This document shows, in pieces, positions 43,749-52,043 of a DNA stretch of 64,000 nt; position 1 is the stretch's first letter, and every line of letters starts with the position of its first letter. The position numbers and the translations under genes are program-made. The notes under the pieces were generated by a model. It saw only the letters and a program-made list of their open reading frames with translations, had not been told where the DNA came from and did not search any database. Source of the DNA: Hyphomicrobium nitrativorans NL23 (GTDB lineage Bacteria > Pseudomonadota > Alphaproteobacteria > Rhizobiales > Hyphomicrobiaceae); NCBI RefSeq assembly GCF_000503895.1, contig NC_022997.1:3413821-3477820 (forward strand), in the 5' to 3' direction.

Positions 43749-45137
43749 ATGAAGATCGTCATCGCCCCGGACTCCTTCAAGGAGAACCTGACCTCGCTTG
43801 AGGTGGCGAACGAGATCGAGACGGGGTTGCGGCGCGTCTGGCCGGATGCGGTCTACGTCAAAGTGCCCATGGCCGACGGCGGCGAAGGCACCGTGCAGTC
43901 GCTTGTCGATGCGACCGGCGGGCGGATTATCAAGTGCGCCGTCACGGGCCCGCTCGGGCAGAAGGTGCTCGCGTCCTACGGTCTCCTGGGCGACGGCGAG
44001 ACGGCCGTGATCGAGATGGCCGAGGCCTCCGGCCTGCCGCTCGTTCCGCGCTCGGAACGCGATCCGCTTCGCGCGACCACGTTCGGCACCGGCGAACTCG
44101 TGGCCGACGCCGTGCATCGCGGCGTCCAGAACATCATCATCGGCCTCGGCGGCTCCGCGACGAACGACGGCGGCGCAGGCTTCGCTCAGGCGCTCGGGGT
44201 GCGCTTCCTCGACACGGACGGGTCGCCGATCACGAGCCCGCTCGGTGGCGGACAGCTCGATCAGGTGCATTCCGTCGATACGACTTACATCAATCCAAAG
44301 CTCGCTAGCGTTTCGATCAGCGTCGCGTGCGACGTGACGAACCCCTACATCGGAGACAAGGGTGCGTCGGCCGTTTACGGCCCGCAGAAGGGCGCAACGC
44401 CCGACATGGTCGCCCAGCTCGATGCGAACCTTGCACGTCTTGCGGACATCATTCAGCGGGACCTCGGCATCGACATTTCGAACGCGCCAGGCGCAGGCGC
44501 CGGCGGCGGTCTCGGTGGCGGTTTGCTCGCGTTTACGTCTGCGGAAATGAAGCGCGGCGTCGAACTCGTGATCGAGGCGGTCGACCTGGATCGTCACATG
44601 CAGGGCGCGTCCCTCGCGTTCACCGGAGAGGGCCGCGTCGATTTCCAGACCGCATTCGGCAAGACGCCGTCGGGCGTGGCCACTGTCGCGCGCCGGCACG
44701 GCGTGCCGGTGATCGCCATCGGCGGCGGACTTGCCGACGACGCGAACGGCGTGTTCGATCACGGCATCGATGCCATCGAGGCGGCGACCTCCAATCCGAT
44801 GCCGCTCGAAGTCGCGTTGCAGAATGCGCGTCAGTATTTGCAAAATGCGGCCGAGCGCGTCGCGCGCCTCATCGTAATGGGCCAGCGCATGGCCGGAAAC
44901 ACCTCTGAGGCGACATCGAAGCCGCGTCCGACGGAGGCCGCACCCGCGGCCGCCGGCGCGGCTCCTGCGTCCGGATCGCTTAACGGAGCACATTCGGCTG
45001 CCCCCTTCGCACAGCCGATTGCGCAGACCAACAAGCCGGTGAAGCGGTTCATGCGTGCAAAGCGCGTGCAGGGGCTCACGCGCGCGGCGGTGGAACTGTC
45101 GCGCCGCCGCCAGAAGCTTCATCACCCCAACACCTGA
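43749..45137 (+). CDS. Glycerate kinase (GarK/GlxK family) with C-terminal extension
   Basis: Phosphorylates D-glycerate, usually to 2-phosphoglycerate. 462 residues from the ATG at 43749, with AGAGGAAG upstream. Family motifs: MKIVIAPDSFKENLTS, VPMADGGEGT, GLGGSATNDGGAGFAQALG, DVTNPYIGDKGASAVYGPQKGA and FTGEGRVDFQTAFGKTPSGVA. Usual family length is about 380. Here about 80 extra C-terminal residues follow: an Ala/Pro/Ser-rich linker (TEAAPAAAGAAPASGS) and a basic tail (VKRFMRAKRVQGLTRAAVELSRRRQK, cited in part). It is inserted between the amidase and rnpB in the dcw neighbourhood. Confidence 0.9.
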   Translation: MKIVIAPDSFKENLTSLEVANEIETGLRRVWPDAVYVKVPMADGGEGTVQSLVDATGGRIIKCAVTGPLGQKVLASYGLLGDGETAVIEMAEASGLPLVPRSERDPLRATTFGTGELVADAVHRGVQNIIIGLGGSATNDGGAGFAQALGVRFLDTDGSPITSPLGGGQLDQVHSVDTTYINPKLASVSISVACDVTNPYIGDKGASAVYGPQKGATPDMVAQLDANLARLADIIQRDLGIDISNAPGAGAGGGLGGGLLAFTSAEMKRGVELVIEAVDLDRHMQGASLAFTGEGRVDFQTAFGKTPSGVATVARRHGVPVIAIGGGLADDANGVFDHGIDAIEAATSNPMPLEVALQNARQYLQNAAERVARLIVMGQRMAGNTSEATSKPRPTEAAPAAAGAAPASGSLNGAHSAAPFAQPIAQTNKPVKRFMRAKRVQGLTRAAVELSRRRQKLHHPNT

Positions 45138-45165
45138 TTGGGAGTGCCGCAGTACATTCCGTCCC

Positions 45166-45194
45166 TTGACGCAGGGGACGGAACATACCTTATT
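45166..45194 (+). promoter_or_regulatory. Probable rnpB promoter
   Basis: TTGACG (45166-45171) as -35 element, 17-bp spacer, and CTTATT (45189-45194) as a weak -10, placing initiation near 45201 where the P1 helix of RNase P RNA begins. The -35 box sits in an inverted repeat GTCCC/GGGAC. Assignment is by motif and spacing only. Confidence 0.45.
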
Positions 45195-45200
45195 CCCTCT

Positions 45201-45594
45201 GTCAGCCGGCTGGACGGTCGCTGCCGCCTAACGGCGGTGGAGGAAAGTCCGGGCTCCATGGAGACAGGGTGGCGGCTAACGGCCGCCGGGGGCGACCCCA
45301 GGGAAAGTGCCACAGAAAACAAACCGCCAACGCCGGGCCTCGGCCCAGCGCGGCAAGGGTGAAAAGGTGCGGTAAGAGCGCACCGCGCGACTGGTAACAG
45401 GAGCGGCATGGCAAACCCCACCCGGAGCAAGACCAAATAGGGGTGGCCGCGTGCGGGGAAACCCGGCACGGAGGCGCGTCTTCACGCCAGTCACCCGGGT
45501 TGGTTGCTTGAGGCGTCCAGCGATGGACGTCCCAGATGAATGGCCGTCGCGGAGGGAAACCTCCTGACAGAACCCGGCTTACAGGCCGGCTGAC
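45201..45594 (+). ncRNA. rnpB: RNase P RNA (rnpB)
   Basis: Catalytic RNA of ribonuclease P, which matures tRNA 5' ends. The P1 helix closes perfectly: GTCAGCCGGC (45201-45210) with GCCGGCTGAC (45585-45594). Universally conserved elements are all visible in order: GAGGAAAGTCCGGGCTCC, AGGGAAAGTGCCACAGAAA, GGTAAGAGCGCACCG, CCCAGATGAATGGCCGTC and ACAGAACCCGGCTTAC. Length about 394-400 nt, bacterial type A. Position upstream of mraZ matches other rhizobia, although here dfrA-like and hydrolase genes intervene. Confidence 0.97.
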
Positions 45595-45873
45595 AAATTC
45601 CTTCTCCGGTTGCCGCGTGCGGCAGCAAACGGCCCGCTTCCTGCGGCGCGCGGAATCGCCGCGCCGCGCGCGTTTGCCTTGCTCCCCTGCGCGGGCCGAG
45701 CGTCCCAAATCCCGCTACGGGCACGGCAATTCCGAAAGTGACGTCCTGCTTCACGCACGGACCGCCAGGTATTTGCATGCGCTCAGCATTTCACAATTCC
45801 ATCATGGTCAACCTTTGGCCGCATTGGGCGTTGACCCACGTGCCCTCCGCTTCAAAAAGAAGGATGATGAGAC

Positions 45874-46116
45874 ATGAGAGTGATGCTGTCTGCCGTTGCC
45901 GCCGCCCTGGTCCTCGGCGCTGCCCCCGCGCTTGCCGATCATGAGCGCCGCGAGGAAACGCGCTCGACCGGCCTCTACGACCGCATCTCGGCGCACTACA
46001 GCCAATACGGGAAGGATGTCCGCGAGCGCTTCCGCGACGGGCCCTGCACGGTGCGCCGCGAATGGAGCAAGAACGGCGATTACTCCGAGAGCATCCGCTG
46101 CCGTCCGCGGCGTTAG
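45874..46116 (+). CDS. Small secreted basic protein of unknown function
   Basis: 80 residues with a signal peptide (LSAVAAALVLGAAPALA, cut before DHERR). The mature 58 residues are charged and end in a two-Cys segment (GPCTVRREWSKNGDYSESIRC), so one disulfide is likely. A purine-rich AGAAGGATGATGAG precedes the ATG. I recognise no family. It follows rnpB after 280 bp and precedes the 67-bp direct repeats. Confidence 0.65.
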   Translation: MRVMLSAVAAALVLGAAPALADHERREETRSTGLYDRISAHYSQYGKDVRERFRDGPCTVRREWSKNGDYSESIRCRPRR

Positions 46117-46439
46117 TTTTGGCCTGACACAAGCGGCGACAAGCTTCGGATAATGGGCCGGGTGCACGGTGGATGGCCGCGGCACTTGCCGCGGGTCGCC
46201 TTGCTCCCGGGCTGCTGCGCAGCCTTTGATTTTGGCCTGACACAAGCGGCGACGAGCTTCGGATAATGGGTCGGGTGCACGGTGGATGGCCGCGGCAGTC
46301 CATGCGGAGCATGGCTTCGTCATGACCCGCGGGTCGCGTCCAAGCGAAGCTTGGCTCCGCCAAGACGCTCCCGTGCTGCTGCGCAGCCGTCGGTTTGCGC
46401 TCACAGATACTGTTCGATTTCGGACCGAAGGCCGCTTGC
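46117..46439. repeat. Direct repeats of 67 bp in a gene-free stretch
   Basis: Two near-identical 67-bp copies at 46117-46183 and 46230-46296, starting TTTTGGCCTGACACAAGCGG and differing at two positions. A shared tail (GCTGCTGCGCAGCC) follows each copy at variable distance, with an extra segment (AAGCGAAGCTTGGCTCCGCC) in the second. The pattern is an imperfect tandem duplication of a unit of about 113 bp. Frames on either strand across it translate to repeats such as AAIHRAPDPLSEA and are not credible genes. Probably a dispersed rhizobial repeat family. Confidence 0.7.
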
Positions 46440-46853
46440 TCAGACGGGCGGGCGGCCTTTGCCTGTCAGCAGCCACTTGGGATCGAACCAGCGGTCGGCC
46501 GGGCCGTCATAGGGCAGGCGCGTGATGTCCCAGTGCATGATGTAAGGGGCGTACACGTCCCACACCGGCGGCCCGCCGCCGACGAAAACCACCTGATCGG
46601 GATAATCGGCCAACACATCCTCCGGCCGCTCGTGCGAGCGGATCGCGCGTAGCGTACGATCCTTCGCCGCGAAGTCCGGTACCGCCGAAATGGTCTTCGG
46701 CCCGGCGATCAGGACGTGCCCGCGCGTGATCTCGAAGAAGCGCTCCACGTCGGCGCGAAACTCCGGGCGCGGATCGCCCTCCCATGGAAGCTCGCCATTG
46801 AGACCGAGCTGACCGCTCAAACCAATTGCGCAGATGCAGCGCACGTCCGCCAT
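46440..46853 (-). CDS. Dihydrofolate reductase-like protein
   Basis: 137 residues from the ATG at 46853. DHFR-fold features: ICAIGLSGQLGLNGELPWEGD at the N-terminus (NADPH and folate site), a middle VLIAGPKTISAVP and a late VVFVGGGPPVWDVYAPY. It is shorter than chromosomal DHFR (about 160-170) and lacks the usual M20-type loop details. It could be a diverged folate or pterin reductase. It is co-oriented with the alpha/beta hydrolase gene at 46.9 kb. Confidence 0.72.
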   Translation of the reverse strand: MADVRCICAIGLSGQLGLNGELPWEGDPRPEFRADVERFFEITRGHVLIAGPKTISAVPDFAAKDRTLRAIRSHERPEDVLADYPDQVVFVGGGPPVWDVYAPYIMHWDITRLPYDGPADRWFDPKWLLTGKGRPPV

Positions 46854-46941
46854 TTCGCTATTCCTCGCCGTTGTCCGCAATTCGTTCGATCATTCACAAC
46901 GTTGGCGAGAGGTATTCGATCCCCGCTCGTCGCTCAAGCCG

Positions 46942-47997
46942 CTATCGCGCGAGAAATTTTTCGAGCTCGGCCAGCAAGGCATCCGGCCGCTCGTGCTGGG
47001 GCAGATGATGGCATCGGTCCAGGATTTCGAGTGTGGCCGAAGGCAGAGCCGCCGCCAAGCGGCGCCCGGCGCGCAGCGGCACGATCGGATCGTTGCGGCA
47101 CCACACCACGAGCACCGGCTGGCGAATGGCGCGATACCGCTTGACGATGGCCTTGGCGCCCTCCTCTTTCACGATGGCGCGTGCCGTGGCCAGGAAGGAC
47201 TGCATCGCATCCGGATCGCGATAGGGGGCGGCGTAGCCTTCGACCATATCATCGCTGACAGCGGCCTCGCCGCCCATCGCCTCGCTCAACAGAATGCGCG
47301 CGAGCAACTCGGGCGACAAGGTCGACGCCACCATGTCGGGGAGACCCGGCATTTTCACCAGGTCGAGGTGGCGCGCCGTCGAACGCGGCAATGCGGGGGC
47401 TCCGATGACCGCGATGCGACGGATGCGGTCGGTGCCGCGAATACCGCCGGCGAGCGCCGTCCTGAGGGCCACCGTGCCGCCGAAGGAATGACCGACGAGC
47501 GTGACGGCGTCGAGATCGCGCGCGAGCAGGAAGGCCGCGACCAAGGCGGCTTGATCGTCGGCGCCGTAAGCTTCGTCGGCGGGTTTGTCGGAGCGACCGA
47601 AGCCCTTGAGATCGAGCGCGATCACGCGGTGGCCCTCAGCCAGGCGAGGCGCGATCTCGTGCCATGTAAAGGTGGACTCGCCCAGGCCATGCAGCAGCAG
47701 GATCGGCGAACCCTCTCCCCGCTCTTCGTAATAGAGCGTCACGGGCGCATGGCCTGAAACGGCCAGCTCGATCCGATGGCCCGGCGCTTCCGCCGGAGGC
47801 GCCGGCAAGCGGGTTGCTGCCGCCATAGCGGGGTCCAGAAGCGCAAACGCAAGACCAATGGCAACCAAGCCAAGGGCGACGTCTTTCCAGCGGCGGCCCC
47901 GTGTTCTCACCTCGCTCCCACCTTCGCCATATCCCGGTTCCTCCGCTCCATATCGTGTGCCGCGCAGGCTGGCGATAGCCCCTCCCTTTTTGAACAT
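46942..47997 (-). CDS. Exported alpha/beta hydrolase
   Basis: 351 residues if started at the ATG at 47997 (MFKKGGAIASL), which has GGAG about 11 nt upstream. A transmembrane or signal segment follows (DVALGLVAIGLAFALLDPAMAA). The hydrolase core has LLLHGLGEST, nucleophile elbow VGHSFGGTVA, VVWCRNDPIVP and a His in RCHHLPQHE. Substrate unknown. An alternative GTG start lies just before the hydrophobic segment. It stands divergent from mraZ with about 290 bp between the starts. Confidence 0.82.
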   Translation of the reverse strand: MFKKGGAIASLRGTRYGAEEPGYGEGGSEVRTRGRRWKDVALGLVAIGLAFALLDPAMAAATRLPAPPAEAPGHRIELAVSGHAPVTLYYEERGEGSPILLLHGLGESTFTWHEIAPRLAEGHRVIALDLKGFGRSDKPADEAYGADDQAALVAAFLLARDLDAVTLVGHSFGGTVALRTALAGGIRGTDRIRRIAVIGAPALPRSTARHLDLVKMPGLPDMVASTLSPELLARILLSEAMGGEAAVSDDMVEGYAAPYRDPDAMQSFLATARAIVKEEGAKAIVKRYRAIRQPVLVVWCRNDPIVPLRAGRRLAAALPSATLEILDRCHHLPQHERPDALLAELEKFLAR

Positions 47998-48290
47998 TCG
48001 ACAGATAACTCCGCCCACGCGTTGGTGGGGAAAAGCGGCACGTGGGCCCTTGCGAATCCTTAACGATCCATTGACGCCCATAGCGAACCATGTCATCCCA
48101 TAATAGCCCGACCGCACCGGGCACGGGCCCGTGGTCGTGGCGCTTGTCTTCGAGAGAGGGCCGAAGCCGAGCGACCGCCACGGCCCAGCCCGGAGCGGAC
48201 GGGTATCGGGACAGCCTCAGGGCTCCCGCGCGATGTGAAACGAAGCGTTCCTTTGTTGTTGTGGCGTTTGAGAGCGAGCTCGAAAAAGGG
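47998..48290 (+). promoter_or_regulatory. Divergent promoter region of mraZ
   Basis: 293 bp between the hydrolase start and mraZ. It contains two GTGGG elements (48025-48029, 48042-48046) and an inverse CCCAC (48014-48018). MraZ operators are TGGG-type repeats about 10 bp apart; the 17-bp offset here does not fit well. I see no other clear regulatory element. Confidence 0.3.
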
Positions 48291-48794
48291 ATGGACCGCT
48301 TTGTCTCGACGTTCACAAACAAGATCGACGCCAAAGGGCGCGTCTCCGTGCCAGCACCGTTCCGCGCCGTTCTTGAGCGCGACGGATACAGCCAGGGAAG
48401 CCTTGGCGGAATTTACTGCTACCCCGCAATCGACGCTCCGGCTCTCGATGCGGGCGGCGAGAGACTTGCGAAAAAGATCGACGGGCTACTCGCGGGCCTG
48501 CCGGACTATTCGGACGAGCGGGACGAACTCTCTGTCGCGCTCTACGGCGACGTCCAGGTTCTCGGCATCGATGGCGACGGGCGTATCGTCCTTCCTGAAA
48601 GCCTTCGCCGCCACGCCGGTCTTGAAGATCACGTCACATTTGTCGGGCTTGGCGACAAGTTTCAGATCTGGGCGCCGCGCGCCTTCGAGGAGCGGCGCGA
48701 GCGCGCCCGCGAGAAGGCTCACGAGCACAGAAAACTTTTCGGCGCGGGGAGCGGCCACCGCGGGGGCGGTGGTGATGGAGGAGCACGGGACTGA
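48291..48794 (+). CDS. mraZ: Transcriptional regulator MraZ
   Basis: DNA-binding regulator of the dcw cluster. 167 residues from the ATG at 48291. Two SpoVT/AbrB-like (MraZ) domains are visible: FVSTFTNKIDAKGRVSVPAPF near the start and VLGIDGDGRIVLPESLRRHAG with DKFQIWAP in the second half. The C-terminus ends in a Gly-rich tail. A rho-independent terminator follows 120 bp downstream, before rsmH, so most mraZ messages may end there. Confidence 0.94.
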   Translation: MDRFVSTFTNKIDAKGRVSVPAPFRAVLERDGYSQGSLGGIYCYPAIDAPALDAGGERLAKKIDGLLAGLPDYSDERDELSVALYGDVQVLGIDGDGRIVLPESLRRHAGLEDHVTFVGLGDKFQIWAPRAFEERRERAREKAHEHRKLFGAGSGHRGGGGDGGARD

Positions 48795-48914
48795 CGCCTC
48801 GGCGCGCCAGTCTACCGGCGCACCTGGACGTGCGGGTGACCAGTTCCGTGCTCTTCACCTTTTTTCCGGCAAGGCCGGGCTTCACTGAGGCCCGGTGGAA
48901 CACCAGAACGTTTC

Positions 48915-48938
48915 AGGCGGCCGCGAGGCCGCCTTTTT
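48915..48938 (+). terminator. Intrinsic terminator between mraZ and rsmH
   Basis: AGGCGGCC (48915-48922), loop GCGA, GGCCGCCT (48927-48934), then TTTTAATTT. A second hairpin, CCGGGC/GCCCGG, lies just upstream at about 48876-48895. The stem and T-run are typical, although mraZ and rsmH are normally co-transcribed. Confidence 0.75.
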
Positions 48939-48998
48939 AATTTCCGGGCCAAGCTCGAAATGTCGCCCGGCCCCGAATTGGCCTATAAGGCCGTCACC

Positions 48999-49991
48999 AT
49001 GACGACGGCATCCTCCGACCCCGAAAACACCGCAGCCCGCCACGTCCCCGTGCTTCTTGCAGAGGTGCTGGAGCAGTTGGGCCCACGAGACGGCGAGACG
49101 TATATCGACGGCACGTTCGGCGCCGGAGGCTATACGCGCGCCATTCTCGAAGCCGCGGATTGCCGGGTGATCGCCATCGAGCGCGATCCTTCCGCGTTCG
49201 CAGCCGGGCAGGCGCTTGTGCAGGAGTTCGGCGGGCGGCTCACGCTCGTCCCCACGACGTTTTCGAACATGGCCGAGGCCGCGCAGCAGGCCGGATGCGA
49301 AGCCGTGGACGGCGTGGTGCTCGACATCGGCGTCTCGTCCATGCAGCTCGACGATGCGGAGCGCGGCTTCTCGTTCCTGCGCGACGGGCCGCTCGACATG
49401 CGCATGTCGCAGGAGGGCCTCTCCGCCGCCGACGTGGTCAACACGACGGACGAAGGGGACCTTGCCGATATTCTTTACCAATTGGGCGACGAGCGGCGCT
49501 CCCGCGCGATTGCGCGCACCATCGTGAAGGCGCGTTCGGACGCGCCGATCACCACGACGCGCGCGCTCGCGGCCATCGTGGAGCGCGTGCTCGGCCGGCC
49601 CCGCCCGGGCGACAAGCACCCCGCGACGCGAACGTTCCAGGCGCTTCGGATTCACGTGAACGACGAGCTTGGCGAGCTTTCAGCGGCGCTGACGGCGGCC
49701 GAACGGCTTCTGAAGCCCGGCGGGCGGCTCGCGGTCGTCACGTTCCATTCTCTGGAAGACGCGCTCGTTAAGCGCTTCTTCAACGATCGATCCGGCAAGC
49801 AGGCTGGCGGTTCGCGGTATTTGCCGGAGCCGACTGCACCTCGCCGAGACTCAAGTTTCCGAATTGTTAACACTCGGGGCGTTACACCTAACAAAAAGGA
49901 AACGGACGCAAATCCACGGGCGCGCTCTGCCCGGCTCCGCGTCGGGCTTCGGACCGAAGCACCGGCGTGGCAGACACGAGCAGACCCGTAA
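48999..49991 (+). CDS. rsmH: 16S rRNA (cytosine-1402-N4)-methyltransferase RsmH
   Basis: Methylates C1402 in the ribosomal P-site. 330 residues from the ATG at 48999 ([15 protein letters not shown]), with TATAAGG upstream; an in-frame ATG at 48960 would add 13 residues. Conserved: [24 protein letters not shown] (SAM site), [23 protein letters not shown] (in part), [21 protein letters not shown] and [13 protein letters not shown]. First gene of rsmH-ftsL-ftsI. Confidence 0.96.
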   Translation: MTTASSDPENTAARHVPVLLAEVLEQLGPRDGETYIDGTFGAGGYTRAILEAADCRVIAIERDPSAFAAGQALVQEFGGRLTLVPTTFSNMAEAAQQAGCEAVDGVVLDIGVSSMQLDDAERGFSFLRDGPLDMRMSQEGLSAADVVNTTDEGDLADILYQLGDERRSRAIARTIVKARSDAPITTTRALAAIVERVLGRPRPGDKHPATRTFQALRIHVNDELGELSAALTAAERLLKPGGRLAVVTFHSLEDALVKRFFNDRSGKQAGGSRYLPEPTAPRRDSSFRIVNTRGVTPNKKETDANPRARSARLRVGLRTEAPAWQTRADP

Positions 49992-50021
49992 CGTCCTTTG
50001 TTTTCTGTTGGGGTCAGAACT

Positions 50022-50312
50022 ATGCATCCGCTTACGGTATCGGCAGCGTTTCTCGCCATCTCAAGCGCTTTTCTGCTTTACGGACTTTCCTACGATACCC
50101 GCCAGCTCGAAGCCCGCATCGCCACACAGGAGCGCGAAGCCGACCGGGCGCGCGCCGATATCGCCGTGCTGAAGGCGGAACGGGCCCATCTGGCGCGCCC
50201 CGACCGCATCTCGCCGTTGGCGCGCAAACAGGGGCTCGAACCGCTCACCGACCGCCAAATCGCCGACTTCGCCGCTGAAGCCGACATTCAAACGGGCGCC
50301 ATCGCCCGATAG
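50022..50312 (+). CDS. ftsL: Cell division protein FtsL
   Basis: 96-residue bitopic membrane protein of the divisome. A TM segment at about 5-22 (TVSAAFLAISSAFLLYGL) is followed by a periplasmic coiled coil at about 26-57 (DTRQLEARIATQEREADRA, IAVLKAERAHL) and the RPDRISPLARKQGLEPL motif at 59-75 typical of alphaproteobacterial FtsL. Called on these features and on its position between rsmH and ftsI. The start at 50022 is the ATG that gives a short cytoplasmic tail. Confidence 0.9.
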   Translation: MHPLTVSAAFLAISSAFLLYGLSYDTRQLEARIATQEREADRARADIAVLKAERAHLARPDRISPLARKQGLEPLTDRQIADFAAEADIQTGAIAR

Positions 50313-50331
50313 GGCCGTTGTGGGGGCGGAC

Positions 50332-52029
50332 ATGAAGCGCGTGTCGAGGGGTAGCCGGCAAACGCGGAGGCGGGATCTTCCTCAGATGACGGCGGATGCT
50401 CGCGTCTCGGCAACCGCAGGAATGAGGACGCGTCTCGTGATCCTTGCGGTGATGATGACGTTCGCCAGCATCACCTTCCAGCTCGCACGCCTTGCCGCGA
50501 GCGGCACCGGCGACATGGTCGCGACGCTCACCGAGCAGACGCCGCGCAGCCTCGCGCGGCCGGACATTGTCGATCGCGGCGGGCGGCTGCTCGCAACCGA
50601 CGTCGAGATGCCGTCGCTCTATGCCGACCCTTCGCTGGTGCGCGGCATCGACAATCTCACCGAGCGGCTCCAGACCGTGCTTCCCGATCTCGACAGGGCC
50701 GAACTCCGGCGCACTCTTTCCGACCGCAACCGCCGCTTTGCCTGGATCCGGCGCGGACTTTCTCCGAGGCTCGCTCAAGAGGTGCACGACCTCGGCTTGC
50801 CGAGCCTCGCCTTCCGCACCGAGTTGCGCCGGGCGTATCCGCTCGAACGGCTCGGCGGTCACGTGCTCGGCGCGGTGAACGTCGACAATCGCGGCGCGGC
50901 GGGCGTGGAACGCTTCATCGACGAGGGCCTCGGCGCCGATCCTCAGACCGGCCGCCCGTTCAATGCCGGCCTGCCGGTGCGCCTCACCATCGACCTCGGC
51001 GTGCAGCACGCACTGGAAGAAGAACTCAAATCCGCGATGTCCCGCTACGAGGCGAAAGGCGCGGCGGGGCTTGTGATGGATGTGCGCACGGGCGAGATGG
51101 TGGCGTCCTCGTCGCTGCCGGGGCTGCATCCGTCGAGCCCGGCGGAACTCATGGATCCCGAGCGGCGCGACAAGATCCAGGGCGGCACGTACGAACTCGG
51201 CTCGATCTTCAAGATCGTCACCGTCGCGATGGGTCTCGAAGGCGGGAAGACCAAACTCGATACCGTGTTCGACGTGACGAAGCCGCTGACCGCGAGCCGC
51301 TTCACGATCCGGGATGCACACCCGGCCGGGCGTCCGCTCACCACATCGGAGATCCTGATCCGCTCATCGAACGTCGGCTCGGGGCTGATCGCGCTGCAAG
51401 AAGGGCCCGAGAAACAACAGGCGTTTCTCGACAAGCTCGGCCTCACGGCTACGATCCGGACGGAAGTGGGGCCGGTGGCACCGCCGCAGCTCCCGCCCAA
51501 ACTCGGACGCGTGGAGCAGATCACCGTGTCCTACGGACACGGGCTTGCCGTGGCACCGATCCAGTTCGCGGCCGCCGTGGCGAGCCTCATCAACGGCGGG
51601 ACCGCTGTCACACCGACGTTCATTAGCGGGCGCACCAGCGGCACGGACCGGGCGCGCGTCGTGAAGCCGGAGACGAGCCGCGATCTCAACCTCCTGCTCC
51701 GGCGGACGGTGAGCGAGCCCAACGGCACCGGGCGGCGCGCGGAAGTTCCGGGCTACCGGGTTGGCGGCAAGACCGGCACGGCCGAACTGCCCGGCCGCGG
51801 CGGCTATCAGAAGAAGGCCGTGATCTCGTCGTTCCTCGGCGCATTCCCGATGGACGACCCGCAATATCTGACGCTGATCCTGCTGTTCGAGCCTTCAGGC
51901 ACGGAGGAAACGGGCGGAGAAATCCTGGCGGGACGCAACGCAGCCCCCACGGCGGGCCGTCTGATTTCCCGTATCGCGCCGCTGCTCGGCGTTAAACCGG
52001 AGCGCGATGTCGCCCTGCTTCGGAACTGA
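50332..52029 (+). CDS. ftsI: Septal peptidoglycan transpeptidase FtsI (PBP3)
   Basis: Class B penicillin-binding protein that crosslinks septal peptidoglycan. 565 residues from the ATG at 50332 with GGGGGCGG upstream; a GTG four codons earlier is possible. TM at about 34-55, PBP dimerisation domain, then the transpeptidase domain with active-site S291 in SIFK (291-294), SSN at 345-347 and KTG at 480-482. In relatives murE follows directly; here a GNAT/FemAB-like gene follows after 14 bp and murE is at 5.4 kb on the opposite strand. Confidence 0.96.
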   Translation: MKRVSRGSRQTRRRDLPQMTADARVSATAGMRTRLVILAVMMTFASITFQLARLAASGTGDMVATLTEQTPRSLARPDIVDRGGRLLATDVEMPSLYADPSLVRGIDNLTERLQTVLPDLDRAELRRTLSDRNRRFAWIRRGLSPRLAQEVHDLGLPSLAFRTELRRAYPLERLGGHVLGAVNVDNRGAAGVERFIDEGLGADPQTGRPFNAGLPVRLTIDLGVQHALEEELKSAMSRYEAKGAAGLVMDVRTGEMVASSSLPGLHPSSPAELMDPERRDKIQGGTYELGSIFKIVTVAMGLEGGKTKLDTVFDVTKPLTASRFTIRDAHPAGRPLTTSEILIRSSNVGSGLIALQEGPEKQQAFLDKLGLTATIRTEVGPVAPPQLPPKLGRVEQITVSYGHGLAVAPIQFAAAVASLINGGTAVTPTFISGRTSGTDRARVVKPETSRDLNLLLRRTVSEPNGTGRRAEVPGYRVGGKTGTAELPGRGGYQKKAVISSFLGAFPMDDPQYLTLILLFEPSGTEETGGEILAGRNAAPTAGRLISRIAPLLGVKPERDVALLRN

Positions 52030-52043
52030 CGTCCCTTAACCCT

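Noticed and set aside
45791-46476. Minus-strand frames of 190 and 222 codons across the 46-kb repeats.
   Set aside because: They translate the 67-bp direct repeat twice, run antisense to the small secreted protein gene, and match no family.
48014-48046. Possible MraZ operator repeats (GTGGG elements).
   Set aside because: The two GTGGG copies are 17 bp apart, not the 10-11 bp expected, and one neighbour is inverted, so they are not convincing.
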